A stretch of 52,085 nt of DNA, taken from Acidobacteriota bacterium. Its GTDB lineage: Bacteria > Acidobacteriota > Vicinamibacteria > Vicinamibacterales > JAKQTR01. The translations under genes and the position numbers were made by a program. The DNA is taken from assembly GCA_029562975.1 (NCBI GenBank), contig JAKQTR010000019.1, forward strand, positions 1 to 52,085. Direction: 5' to 3'. Below the pieces are notes generated by a model. That model made no database searches, had not been told where the DNA came from, and was given only the letters and a program-made list of their open reading frames with translations. This document shows, piece by piece, positions 35,295 through 43,815 of this stretch (position 1 is the first letter of the stretch; each line of letters starts with the position of its first letter).

Positions 35295-35386
35295 GTGTCC
35301 TGACCTCCCGGGTGCCGGCGAGCCGCCGACGCCCCTGTACGAGATCCTACGGAATCCGCGCCCGAGAGTTGCGGCGGCCTCGCGCC

Positions 35387-35400
35387 GGGTCTTCAGGCCC
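35387..35400. repeat. Short GGGTC-TTCA-GGCCC hairpin
   Basis: A 5-bp stem with one G.U pair and a TTCA loop lies 16 bp beyond the stop of the reverse-strand M24 gene. It resembles the hairpins at 25381 and 34847 and could mark the end of that transcript. Confidence 0.4.
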
Positions 35401-35415
35401 CGGGTTTCACGCGCC

Positions 35416-36813
35416 CTACCGGATCAGGATCAGCGACGTCTGGCGTTCGTCCATCCACGCCGCCCCGTCCCTGCGGAACAGGATGTCCTGCTCGAGCAGG
35501 ATCCGGACGTCGATGTTGCCGAACTCCGGCGCGACCGCGCGCACGCTCAGCTCGATGGCGTGCGCCGTGTCCTCGTGGAGGGGAAAGTCGCCGAGCCCCG
35601 GCACGCCGCCCTGCCTGTCCCACAGGCCGATGATCGTGCCGGCCGCGTGGCCGTGGTACCCGATCGGGTGCGAGTAGATGCTCCCGACGATGCCCTCCGT
35701 CTTCGCCTTTTTCAGGGCGGCGGCCAGGATCGCGTTGCCCGTCAACCCCGGCTTCATCTCGGCCAGCAGGATGTCCTGCAGGCGGTTGCCCTTGGCGAAC
35801 GCGGCCTGGAGGCCCTTCGGCGCTTCCGTCTCGGTGTCCCTGAGCACGTAGGCCATCCGCTGCGTGTCGGTGCAGAGCTTCAGGTACCGGATGCCGAAGT
35901 CGCAGTGGAGCAGGTCTCCGCGGTGGATGACGTCGCTCTGCCCGTACGGCGTGTCCCGCGGCCGCTGGATGTCCACCGTCGGGTGGAACCACGTCTCGAG
36001 GCCGAGCTGGCGCGCCCGCTCGCGGAAGTACCACTGCACGTCGGAGGTTGTCGTCACGCCGGGCGTGATGACCGTACGGGAGAACGCCTCGGCGATGATG
36101 CCGTGGGCGATCGCCACGATGTGGGGGTACACCTCCATCTCGTCGGGCGTCCGCCGCTCGAGCCAGCGGATGGCGAGGCGCTCGGCCGGCTGGATCCGCG
36201 CGTGGTACTCCTGCGGCAGGGCGGCGAGCAGCTGCTTCTTCAGCGCGGCCGTGATGCCGTCGCCGAAGTTGAAGGTGTCCGACTCGTTGATGCCGATCTT
36301 CTTCGGGCTGCGCTCGGTGACGATCTCCGCAAGGCGCTCCCATTGGCCGATCCGGTCCGGGTCCCATACGCTGCGGTAGAACGCGCCGATCCCGGATCGG
36401 CTGACGCTCAGGCGCTCGATGCCCTCGGGCCCCTTGTCGGTGAAGACCAGCATGGTCGTGCGGCTCGCGTAGATCGTGTTGAACGGCACGAGCGAGGAGA
36501 ACACGGGATCCTCGTGGCCCTCGCGGCAGATGACGAGCCACATGTCGAAGCCCTCGGCCCGCATCAGCTCGGGCAGGACGCGCTCGAGGCGCACCGTGAG
36601 CCAGGCGTTGTACATCTCGGCCTGCTCGCGGAGCGTGAGGATGGCCGGCAGGCGGCCAAGCGCCGGCGCAGGGGGCGGCGGCGGCTGGACCGCCGGGGCG
36701 GCCGGGGCCGGCGCGCCGCGGCGCTGCTGCGGCGAGGCCGCCGCCGATCCGAGCGCCATGGCGCAGGTGACGAAGATCAACACGAGCGTGGGCGTGCGCG
36801 GCCGTGACAGCAT
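35416..36813 (-). CDS. Exported M24 family metallopeptidase (aminopeptidase P-like)
   Basis: The 465-residue protein has a signal peptide (about 8-26, ending ASPQQ) and a Pro/Ala-rich linker, unlike the cytoplasmic M24 enzyme at 23929. The catalytic domain keeps the metal sequence LLHCDFGIRY and LCTDTQRMAY (two Asp ligands), HPIGYHGHAAG (His), HAIELSV (Glu) and LEQDILF (Glu). It would cleave Xaa-Pro N-termini outside the cytoplasm. The start follows an AGAGGAA site; the longer open frame upstream overlaps the divergent gene region and is not conserved. It stands alone and diverges from the truncated kdpD-like gene. Confidence 0.86.
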   Translation of the reverse strand: MLSRPRTPTLVLIFVTCAMALGSAAASPQQRRGAPAPAAPAVQPPPPPAPALGRLPAILTLREQAEMYNAWLTVRLERVLPELMRAEGFDMWLVICREGHEDPVFSSLVPFNTIYASRTTMLVFTDKGPEGIERLSVSRSGIGAFYRSVWDPDRIGQWERLAEIVTERSPKKIGINESDTFNFGDGITAALKKQLLAALPQEYHARIQPAERLAIRWLERRTPDEMEVYPHIVAIAHGIIAEAFSRTVITPGVTTTSDVQWYFRERARQLGLETWFHPTVDIQRPRDTPYGQSDVIHRGDLLHCDFGIRYLKLCTDTQRMAYVLRDTETEAPKGLQAAFAKGNRLQDILLAEMKPGLTGNAILAAALKKAKTEGIVGSIYSHPIGYHGHAAGTIIGLWDRQGGVPGLGDFPLHEDTAHAIELSVRAVAPEFGNIDVRILLEQDILFRRDGAAWMDERQTSLILIR

Positions 36814-36953
36814 TCCGGTTCCTCTTGGGGCGGGTTCGGCCGCCCGCCGGCGCGGGCGGATCGTCGTCCGGACCCGGTACGCCGGCCAGTCTACAGGATC
36901 GCTGCGAAGATCGCAGCGGGCGGCCGGCACGGGCAGCCGGCGCCCCTGCTCCG

Positions 36954-37319
36954 ATGACCGGCTACGGCAACGCCGGCCGGCGCGGGATGCCGGAGTGGCG
37001 GCGTCTTGGAACCGCGTTCGCGGCCCTCGCCGCCGTCACCGCCGTCTGCGGAGCCTGGCTCGGCTTGCGCAACCCGATCGTCGCCGGCCTGTCCCATCTC
37101 CTGGTCGTGCCGCTTGCAGCGGCCGCGTCCACGCTGCGCGTGGCGGTGGCCACTTCGGTGCTCGCCGTGCTGGCGCTCAACTGCTTCTTCCTCCCGCCGG
37201 TCGGCACGTTCAGGCTCGACGATCCCGAGAACCGGATTGCCCTGTTCGTGTTGTTCGTCGTTGGGTACGTCGGCAGCAGGATCTCCGTCATGGCCCGCGA
37301 GCGCGCGGCGCTGTCCTGA
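36954..37319 (+). pseudogene. DUF4118 membrane domain, truncated KdpD-type sensor relic
   Basis: This 121-codon frame contains three to four predicted membrane helices with LSHLLVVPLAAAASTLRVAV, ALNCFFLPPVGTFRLDDPEN and a final IALFVLFVVGYVGSRISVMA. This is the DUF4118 domain, the four-helix membrane part of KdpD-type histidine kinases. In an intact kinase a HisKA/HATPase region would follow the ARER-type helix; here the frame stops directly after RERAALS. What follows is a response-regulator fragment, so most of the kinase and the start of the regulator have been deleted. A stand-alone small membrane protein is the alternative. Confidence 0.6.
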
Positions 37320-37453
37320 TCGACCCCGGCCTGCCCGACATGGACGGCATCGCGGTATGCGCGAGATCCGCGCGCGCTGGACCGTCCCGATCCTCATGCT
37401 GTCGGCCCGCGGCGCCGAGCGCGAGAAAGCAGCGGCGCTCGACGAAGGCGGCA
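37311..37453 (+). pseudogene. Receiver-domain fragment of a KdpE-like response regulator, frameshifted
   Basis: Translation from 37313 gives VLIDPGLPDMDGIAV, the phospho-acceptor segment of a KdpE-type receiver (Asp encoded at 37322-37324). After a one-base frame change near 37352-37358 the next frame gives MREIRARWTVPILMLSARGA and EREKAAALDEGG, matching the following beta-strand and helix of the same domain. Everything before and after is missing. It lies directly behind the DUF4118 relic, as expected if a kdpD-kdpE pair collapsed by an internal deletion. Confidence 0.65.
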
Positions 37454-37487
37454 GCCGCACGCCGGCGGCGGGTTTAGAATCGAGGCG

Positions 37488-39791
37488 ATGGCCAGCGCCG
37501 CCGCGAGCCCCTCGGATGCCGGGGGCCGGACTCCCCCCGGCGGGCCGGCGGCCCCGCCCTCCGGTCCGACCCGGGTCGTGGTCGCCACGACGGTTCTGCT
37601 GTCGTTCATCTCCTTCTGGCGCGCGGCCGCCATCGTGCTGGCCGACCTCGGGTCGTCGGCGTTCTACGCCGGCGGCATCGCGGAGCAGGCCGTCGGCCGG
37701 GCCGCGCCCTGGTTCATCCTCGGCGTGATGCTGTTCTCGTGGGCCGTCCGGGCGGTCTACATCGAGAGCTCCGTCATGTTCGTGCGCGGCGGGGTGTACC
37801 GCGTCGTGAAGGAGGCGATGGGCGGGACGATGGCCAAGCTGTCGGTCTCGGCCCTGCTGTTCGACTACGTCCTCACCGGGCCCATCAGCGCCGTGTCCGC
37901 CGGCCTCTACATTGCGGCCCTGGCCGCGGACGTGCTCGCGCGGTTCGGGCACCGCCTGCCGCTCGCGCCCAATCGCGCTGCGGCCCTCGTGGCCGTCTGC
38001 ATCCTGCTGTACTTCTGGCGCCGCAACACCCAGGGCCTGCGGGAATCGAGCGACGACGCCCTGCGCATCATGCAGGTCACGACCGTGATGGTCGTGACGC
38101 TGCTTGTGTGGGCCGCCTTCACGCTGCTCACGCGAGGCGGGCAGCCGCCCGTGGCGCCGACGCCGGAGCACCTCCGGTTCTCGGACGCCGCGCTGGGCTG
38201 GCTGAAGGGGACGCCGTTTCCCGCCATCACCGGGGTCGCGCTCCTGATCGGCTTCGGCCACTCGCTGCTCGCGATGAGCGGCGAGGAGTCCCTGGCGCAG
38301 GTCTACCGCGAGATCGAATCGCCGAAGGCCGCGAACCTGCGCCGCGCGGGCATGGTCGTCTTCCTCTACAGCCTGATCTTCACCGCGTCGGTGAGCTTCC
38401 TGGCCGTGGCGCTCATCCCGGACGCGGTGCGGCCGCAGTACTTCAACAACCTGATCTCGGGCATCGCCATGCACCTGGCGGGCCCGCCGCCTCTCCGCCT
38501 GCTGTTCCAGTCGTTCGTCGTCGTCGTCGGGTTCCTGATCCTGGCGGGCGCGGTGAACACGGCCATCGTCGGCTCGAACGCCGTGCTGAGCCGCGTGTCC
38601 GAGGACGGCGTGCTGCCCGCCTGGTTCCGGCGGCCGCACGCGCGGTTCGGGACAACCTACCGCTTCCTGAACGTGATCGTGGGGCTCCAGGCGCTCACGG
38701 TCGTGCTCAGCGGGGGGCACATCTACCTGCTCGGCGAGGCGTATGCCTTCGGCGTCATCTGGAGCTTCGCGCTCAAGTCGCTCGCCGTGCTCGTGCTCCG
38801 CTTCAAGGAGCCCGGGCGCCGGGAGTGGCGCGTGCCGGTGAACGTCAGAATCGGGAATCTCGAGCTCCCCATCGGGCTGGCGGCCGTCACGCTGGCGCTC
38901 GTCTCGGTGGCCGTCGTCAACCTGTTCACCAAGCAGGTCGCGACCATCGCCGGGGCCGGGTTCACCGTCACGCTCTATGCGGCGTTCACGGCCTCGGAGC
39001 GGGCCACGGCGAGGCGGCAGGGCGCCGCGCGCAAGCTGGATCAGTTCCACCTGCTTCCCGTGCCGGACATCGGGCTGGACGTGCTCGCGGCGCGGCCCGG
39101 CGGCGTGCTCGTGCCCGTCCGGGACCCCCGCACGCTGGCGCACCTGAAGTGGGCGCTGGCCCGCACCGACACGCAGAAGCAGGACCTCGTCGTCATGACG
39201 GTGCGCCCGCTGCAGGGGCCGGACACCGGCTACCGGGACTTCGCAGGCGAGCGCGTCTTCAGGGAGTACGAGCAGGAGCTCTTCACGCGCGTCGTGGCGG
39301 TCGCCGAGCGCGAGGGACGGCCCGTCAAGCTGCTGGTCGTGCCCTCGAGCAACGTCGCGGATGCCATCGCGCGGACCGCCGTCAGCCTGCAGGCCTCCGA
39401 CACCGTCATCGGGGAGTCGGCCACCCTGACCGGTGCGGAAATGGCCCAGCGGATCGGGGAGGCCTGGGACCGCGTTCCGAAGAGCCAACCCGTGCGCTCG
39501 AGGCTCGTGGTATTCAGGCTGGACGGGCCGCCCGAGATGTTCCACCTCGGACCCCATCCGCCCGCGCTCAGCCAGGAAGACCTCGACCTCATACACAGGA
39601 TCTGGCAGGACGCCGTCAGGCAGTTCGGGCTCGGCGTGCACCACCGCGACGTCGTGGCCGTCGCGCTGGAACAACTCGAACGGGACCTTGCCGGAGACGG
39701 CCGCGAGCGCGCGCTCGCGCGGATCGCCGAGCGGTCCGGGCGACCGCCCGCGCCGCCCGCGGAGAGCGACGAATTGCGCCCGGGCACGTAG
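37488..39791 (+). CDS. APC-superfamily permease with C-terminal cytosolic domain (possible KimA-like K+ transporter)
   Basis: The 767-residue protein has about twelve transmembrane helices in residues 30-500. Helix-1 break LADLGSSAFYAGG, VRGGVYRVVKEAMGG and ALLFDYVLTGPISAVSAG follow the same order as the KimA/YdaO branch of APC transporters. The 270-residue C-terminal part (about 515-767) contains alternating strand/helix text such as LDQFHLLPVPDIGLDVL and PVKLLVVPSSNVADAIA, consistent with a universal-stress-like cytosolic domain as in KimA. A potassium or amino-acid substrate is possible; the kdpD/kdpE relics just upstream make potassium attractive but this is inference. An ATG behind CGAGGCG is the start. 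Confidence 0.72.
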   Translation: MASAAASPSDAGGRTPPGGPAAPPSGPTRVVVATTVLLSFISFWRAAAIVLADLGSSAFYAGGIAEQAVGRAAPWFILGVMLFSWAVRAVYIESSVMFVRGGVYRVVKEAMGGTMAKLSVSALLFDYVLTGPISAVSAGLYIAALAADVLARFGHRLPLAPNRAAALVAVCILLYFWRRNTQGLRESSDDALRIMQVTTVMVVTLLVWAAFTLLTRGGQPPVAPTPEHLRFSDAALGWLKGTPFPAITGVALLIGFGHSLLAMSGEESLAQVYREIESPKAANLRRAGMVVFLYSLIFTASVSFLAVALIPDAVRPQYFNNLISGIAMHLAGPPPLRLLFQSFVVVVGFLILAGAVNTAIVGSNAVLSRVSEDGVLPAWFRRPHARFGTTYRFLNVIVGLQALTVVLSGGHIYLLGEAYAFGVIWSFALKSLAVLVLRFKEPGRREWRVPVNVRIGNLELPIGLAAVTLALVSVAVVNLFTKQVATIAGAGFTVTLYAAFTASERATARRQGAARKLDQFHLLPVPDIGLDVLAARPGGVLVPVRDPRTLAHLKWALARTDTQKQDLVVMTVRPLQGPDTGYRDFAGERVFREYEQELFTRVVAVAEREGRPVKLLVVPSSNVADAIARTAVSLQASDTVIGESATLTGAEMAQRIGEAWDRVPKSQPVRSRLVVFRLDGPPEMFHLGPHPPALSQEDLDLIHRIWQDAVRQFGLGVHHRDVVAVALEQLERDLAGDGRERALARIAERSGRPPAPPAESDELRPGT

Positions 39792-39901
39792 AGGCGGGCG
39801 CCGATGGCGCCCGCGCCGAGCAGCACCTCCGGCTCGCGCGAAGGGCGCGGAGCGGCGCCGACTGGACCAGGCGGCGGGAGCGGGCGCGGGATCGCGGCAG
39901 A

Positions 39902-39967
39902 TGGGGTCAGATCCAAAAAGACGGCCCCGCGCATCGAAACGGGGCCGTCTTTTTGGATCTGACCCCA
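39902..39967. repeat. Long inverted repeat, GGGGTCAGATC family
   Basis: Arms 39902-39929 and 39940-39967 pair perfectly over 28 bp (outer end TGGGGTCAGATCCAAAAAGA) with a 10-nt loop. It contains runs AAAAAG and CTTTTT inside the stem. It lies 110 bp after the permease stop and ends 22 nt before the metallophosphoesterase start. Confidence 0.92.
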
Positions 39968-39989
39968 GAGCACCCCAAGGAGCGAGCAG

Positions 39990-40880
39990 ATGAACATGGC
40001 AACGCGCTGGCGGGCTGCCGGGATCATCACCGCGTCGGTCTTGATGTTCGGACTGGGCGCATCCTCGCAGACCCAGGAGCCGCCGCTCGTGCGGTTTGGC
40101 GTGATCACCGACCTCCACTACGCCGACATCGACCCGGCCGGCCCGAGGGTCTACCGCGACTCGGTGGCGAAGCTCGAGGCGTGCGTGAGAACGATGAACG
40201 CCGAGCGGGTCGCGTTCCTGGTGGAGCTCGGCGACTTCAAGGACCAGGACACGCCGCCGGTGGAATCGCGCACGCTCTCGTACCTGAGGACCATCGAGGC
40301 GGCGATGGCCGGCTTCAAGGGACCGCGGTATCACGTCCTCGGCAACCACGACGTTGACAGCCTCTCGAAGGCGCAGTTCCTCGGCGTGGTCGAGAACACC
40401 GGCGTCGCGCCGCCCGCGACGCGGTACACCTTCGTGTCCGGCGGGGTCCGCTTCGTGGTGCTGGACGCCTGCCACAAGGCGGACGGTTCGGACTACGATC
40501 GCGGGAACTACGACTGGACCGACAGCAACATCGATGCGCCGCAACTGGCCTGGCTGTCGTCAACGCTCGCCGGCTCGGCCGAGCCGGTCATCGTGTTCGT
40601 GCACCAGCAGCTCGACGGGACGGGTTCGTACTACGTGAAGAACGCGCCGGACGTCAGGCGGGTGCTCGAGCGATCGGGGAAGGTGCTCGCCGTGTTCCAG
40701 GGCCACCGCCACGCGGGCGCCTTCAGCGAGATCGACGGCATTCCGTACTTCACCCTCGCGGCGGCCGTCGAGCAGCCCGGCGCGGAGAACGGCGCGTACT
40801 CGATTGTCGAAGTGGGGCGCGGCGGCGGCATCCGCGTCATCGGGCGCCAGCGCGCGACGTCGCGCACGACGACGCGGTGA
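39990..40880 (+). CDS. Exported metallophosphoesterase
   Basis: The 296-residue calcineurin-like phosphoesterase has a signal peptide (about 8-28). All family motifs are visible: DLHYAD (Asp41, His43), GDFKD (Asp82), GNHD (118-121), His205 in VFVHQQLD and GHRH (238-241). Two metal ions in this site hydrolyse phosphomonoesters, diesters or phosphonucleotides. The GDFKD motif replaces the common GDxxx and is seen in alkaline-phosphatase-like exported members. AAGGAG lies before the ATG at the foot of the preceding palindrome. The substrate is not deducible. Confidence 0.87.
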   Translation: MNMATRWRAAGIITASVLMFGLGASSQTQEPPLVRFGVITDLHYADIDPAGPRVYRDSVAKLEACVRTMNAERVAFLVELGDFKDQDTPPVESRTLSYLRTIEAAMAGFKGPRYHVLGNHDVDSLSKAQFLGVVENTGVAPPATRYTFVSGGVRFVVLDACHKADGSDYDRGNYDWTDSNIDAPQLAWLSSTLAGSAEPVIVFVHQQLDGTGSYYVKNAPDVRRVLERSGKVLAVFQGHRHAGAFSEIDGIPYFTLAAAVEQPGAENGAYSIVEVGRGGGIRVIGRQRATSRTTTR

Positions 40881-40946
40881 CGGCCTCCGATCCCGGGCGC
40901 GGATCGCGGCCCGGAACCGGGGACGGCCGCCTCGCCGGGCGTCCAG

Positions 40947-41510
40947 CTACTGTTTGAACAGGGCGCGCACCGCGCCGCCGGCGTCCGCGAGCTTCGCCAC
41001 TTCCGTCACCGGCACGCCGTGCTTCTCGCCGAGGGTCGTGAACAGCTTGTCCTTGTTGCCGGCCGCCACGACGACGACGTGGTCCGCCAGCGGCAGCACC
41101 GCCTGGATGAGGTCGTTCGACGTCTTGCCCCGCCGCGCTTCGCCGCCCGTGTGCAGCACCAGCACGCGGAGGCCTTCCGACTTCGCCGCCTTGAGCAGCG
41201 CCGTCGTGCGCGCGATTTCTCTGGGCATGTCGAGGCCGGCCGCCCCGAGGCCCTTCGTGCTCGCGCCGACCGAGACGACGAGCGCCTTCATGCCGGCGAG
41301 ATCCGACGGCTGCGCAATGGGCTTGTACTCGAGGCCCAGCTTGAGCTGCGTGTTCAGCATCACCTTGATGATGGCCACGTCGGAGCTCTGTCCGGCCGAC
41401 GTGATGAGTCCCGGCGTCTCGAAGACCGCCTGCGCGTCCGCCGCCGGGACCGCGCACGCCAACACCGCGAATGCCACCGCCGCCAGCCGTACGACGTGTC
41501 TGCCTGCCAT
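40947..41510 (-). CDS. Exported DUF6305 family protein
   Basis: The 187-residue protein has a signal peptide (about 5-27, ending AADAQA). The mature part begins FETPGLITSAGQSSDVAIIK and later reads SVGASTKGLGAAGLDMPREI and HTGGEARRGKTSNDLIQAVL. These phrases match my memory of the DUF6305 family, small secreted proteins of unknown function with a Rossmann-like alternation of strands and helices. The shorter start at the signal peptide is preferred over one 14 codons upstream. It lies downstream of the GGT gene on the same strand with a 191-bp gap that contains a dispersed palindrome. Confidence 0.7.
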   Translation of the reverse strand: MAGRHVVRLAAVAFAVLACAVPAADAQAVFETPGLITSAGQSSDVAIIKVMLNTQLKLGLEYKPIAQPSDLAGMKALVVSVGASTKGLGAAGLDMPREIARTTALLKAAKSEGLRVLVLHTGGEARRGKTSNDLIQAVLPLADHVVVVAAGNKDKLFTTLGEKHGVPVTEVAKLADAGGAVRALFKQ

Positions 41511-41611
41511 CGATTCCCCCGCTCGTCCCTCGAATCGCGTCACCAGCCCCAAGCGCCCAGCGCCTGGCCTCCAGCCCGAGCCCCCGCCTTCGCTAACCGG
41601 CCTGCCGGCCT

Positions 41612-41631
41612 GCCCTGAGCTTGTCGAGGGG
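41612..41631. repeat. Dispersed CCCTGAGCTTGTCGA-type motif
   Basis: GCCCTGAGCTTGTCGAGGGG resembles the short palindromic motif CCCTGAGCTTGTCGAAGGG found between genes in many high-GC bacteria. It lies in a low-complexity C/G-rich spacer between GGT and the DUF6305 gene, where GCGCCCAGCGCC also occurs twice. The function is unknown. Confidence 0.45.
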
Positions 41632-41701
41632 CCAGCTTCGGCGCGGCGAGCTTCGTCCCTTGCCCCTGTCTTCCTGGCGCCCAGCGCCCGGCCCCTGGCC
41701 C

Positions 41702-43351
41702 CTAGTATCCCACCACCGCCCCGTCCCTGCGCGGATCAGCGCCGCCGATGCGCAGACCGGTCCTCGGATCGATCACGATGCCCTGCGCTCCGCCGAAGAA
41801 CAAGTCGTACTCGCCGAGCGTCTTGACGCTGTAGCCCATCTTCGTCAGCGCCTCGATCGTCGCTGCCGGCACCCGCGCCTCGACGGACAGGTCGGCCTCG
41901 ACGTCCCGCGCGTAGAACCGCGGGGCCTCGATGGCCTCCTGGATTCCCATGCCGAAGTCGACCAGGTTCGACACGAGCAGCGTCATGGTCGAGACGATGC
42001 GCGCCGCGCCGGGCGTGCCGATGGCGGCGAAGGTCTTTCCGCCGCGCAGGAGGATCGTCGGCGCGATCATCGTGCGCATTCGCTTGCCGGGCGCGATCGC
42101 GTTGGGCCCGCGCGCGCCGAAGTTCTTCATCTCGTTGTTCAGGATGATGCCGGTGGCGCCGGCCATGACCTTCGCGCCGAAGAAGTCCGAGATCGTCTGC
42201 GTCAGCGCCACCATGTTCCCGCGCGCGTCCACGGCGGCGAGCGAGGTCGTGCTGGGCGGCTCGCGCTTCCCGGCGTCGCCGGCCGCGACCTTCGGCGTGA
42301 CGGCGTCGCTCCTGATCTCGGAGGCGCGGCGCCGCGCGTAGTCCCGCGACAGCAGATCGGCGACCGGCACCGTGACGAAGTCCGGGTCGCCGACGTAGGC
42401 CGTGAAGTCGGCGAAGCCGCGCTTCATGGCCTCGGCCGCCAGATGCACGTAGCGCGGCGAGAGCGGCGTCTCCCCGGACAACTCGAACGTGCCGAGCATC
42501 TGCAGGATCTCGATGACGGTGACGCCGCCCACCGGCGGGGGGGCCGACACGACGTCGTAGCCGCGGTACGTTCCCTGCACCGGCGCGCGCTCGACCGCCC
42601 GGTACGCCGCGAGGTCGGCCCTGGTGATGCGGCCGCCGCTCGCCGCCATGTCGGCTGCGATCGCGTCCGCCAGCGCGCCGCGGTAGAACGCCGCCGCGCC
42701 GCCAGCCGCGATCGTCCGGAGGCTCGCGCCGAGCGCCGGGTTCTTCAGCGTGGCGCCCGATTCGATCGGCAGGCCGCCCGGGCACAGGATTGCCGCCAGC
42801 GCCTCGTTCTTCGCGATGGCCTCGAAGTTGTCGGCCACGATGCCCGCAAGCGTGGGGCTGACGACGAAGCCCCGCTCGGCCAGACGGATGGCCGGCGCCA
42901 CGACGCGCGCGAGCGTCATCGACCCGTACTTTTCGAGGGCCATCGCCAGGCCGGCCACGGTCCCGGGCACGGCGACCGCCGCGTGACCGGCATCGGGAAT
43001 CGGCCCGGGGAAGTCGATGGCCGCCGGGGCGGACGACCGGTAGTCGACAGCGACCGCCTGCTTCGAGTCGGCGAGGTAGATGACCATCATCCCCTCGCCG
43101 CCGAGGCCGCTTGCGTTGGGCTCGACCACGCCTATCGCGAAGGCCGCCGCCACGGCGGCGTCAACCGCGTTCCCGCCCGCCTTCAGGATCTCGAGGCCGG
43201 CCTGGGACGCGAGCATGTGCGCCGACGCCACCATGCCGCGTTTCGCGGTGACCGGGGCGCTGCGCGTGACGGCGCCTGTGCGCGGGAGCGCCGGCGCGGC
43301 GACGATGAGGGCGGCGGCCAGCGTTCCGGTGAGGAAGGCTTGTCGGATCAT
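41702..43351 (-). CDS. ggt: Gamma-glutamyltransferase
   Basis: This 549-residue N-terminal-nucleophile hydrolase transfers or hydrolyses gamma-glutamyl groups from glutathione and related peptides in the periplasm. It has a signal peptide (about 5-24), the large-subunit start AKRGMVASAHMLASQAGLEIL, and the autocleavage site STTSLAAVDARGN with predicted catalytic Thr368. ILNNEMKNF and the small-subunit end GGADPRRDGAVVGY also match the family. Length is typical of bacterial GGT. It belongs to a reverse-strand run with the aspartoacylase-like gene and a small unknown gene (gaps of 1 and 40 nt), consistent with a peptide- or amino-acid-derivative salvage operon. Confidence 0.93.
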   Translation of the reverse strand: MIRQAFLTGTLAAALIVAAPALPRTGAVTRSAPVTAKRGMVASAHMLASQAGLEILKAGGNAVDAAVAAAFAIGVVEPNASGLGGEGMMVIYLADSKQAVAVDYRSSAPAAIDFPGPIPDAGHAAVAVPGTVAGLAMALEKYGSMTLARVVAPAIRLAERGFVVSPTLAGIVADNFEAIAKNEALAAILCPGGLPIESGATLKNPALGASLRTIAAGGAAAFYRGALADAIAADMAASGGRITRADLAAYRAVERAPVQGTYRGYDVVSAPPPVGGVTVIEILQMLGTFELSGETPLSPRYVHLAAEAMKRGFADFTAYVGDPDFVTVPVADLLSRDYARRRASEIRSDAVTPKVAAGDAGKREPPSTTSLAAVDARGNMVALTQTISDFFGAKVMAGATGIILNNEMKNFGARGPNAIAPGKRMRTMIAPTILLRGGKTFAAIGTPGAARIVSTMTLLVSNLVDFGMGIQEAIEAPRFYARDVEADLSVEARVPAATIEALTKMGYSVKTLGEYDLFFGGAQGIVIDPRTGLRIGGADPRRDGAVVGY

Positions 43352-43391
43352 GGCGGCCTCGATGGCGACGGCGCCCCGGCGGCGCTCGCGT

Positions 43392-43814
43392 TCACTCGCG
43401 CGGCACCGCCGCGGCAGGCGCGATCCGGCGGATGCAGGCGAGCACCGGGCGCCCGGTGAACGGCAGGCCCATCACGAGCGGGCCGCCGGCGGCGGACTCG
43501 CACGACACCCACGTGTGGCTCCGCGTGTCGAGCGTCTCGACGAGGTACCGGCCCGTTGGCACATCGATCACGCACTGGCCGTCCCGCGCGCGCCCCTTGC
43601 GCGGCTCGCACCACAGCCACCAGGCCCTGGCGGACCTCAGCAGGGCCGTCCTCGACACCCACGGCGGCAGCGCGCGCACCAGCGACGAATCGGCCGCGGT
43701 GAACGCCGGCGGGATCCGGACCGACGCGTCCAGCTCCCGCGCGGCGGCCAGCGCGACGGCCACCCGGCCGACCGCCGCGGCCGGCGTCAGCTTCCTGAAC
43801 GACGTGCGTGCCAT
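43392..43814 (-). CDS. Small conserved-looking hypothetical protein
   Basis: I do not recognise this 140-residue product. It starts MARTSFRKLTPAAAVGRVAV, has a basic first half and a tryptophan-rich centre (ARAWWLWCEP), two further cysteines, and a C-terminal strand-rich part with VIDVPTGRYLVETLDTRSHT. There is no signal peptide or clear membrane helix. It begins one base after the stop of the aspartoacylase-like gene and ends 40 nt before GGT, so translational coupling within an operon is likely and supports it being real. The central part reads like a beta-rich fold, but no family name can be given. Confidence 0.6.
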   Translation of the reverse strand: MARTSFRKLTPAAAVGRVAVALAAARELDASVRIPPAFTAADSSLVRALPPWVSRTALLRSARAWWLWCEPRKGRARDGQCVIDVPTGRYLVETLDTRSHTWVSCESAAGGPLVMGLPFTGRPVLACIRRIAPAAAVPRE

Positions 43815-43815
43815 G

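Noticed and set aside
36891-40544. Very long reverse-strand open frame (over 1,200 codons) across the permease and neighbouring genes
   Set aside because: It is antisense to clear genes on the other strand and its translation is Arg/Gly/Glu/His-rich without any motif; high GC content removes stops in shadow frames.
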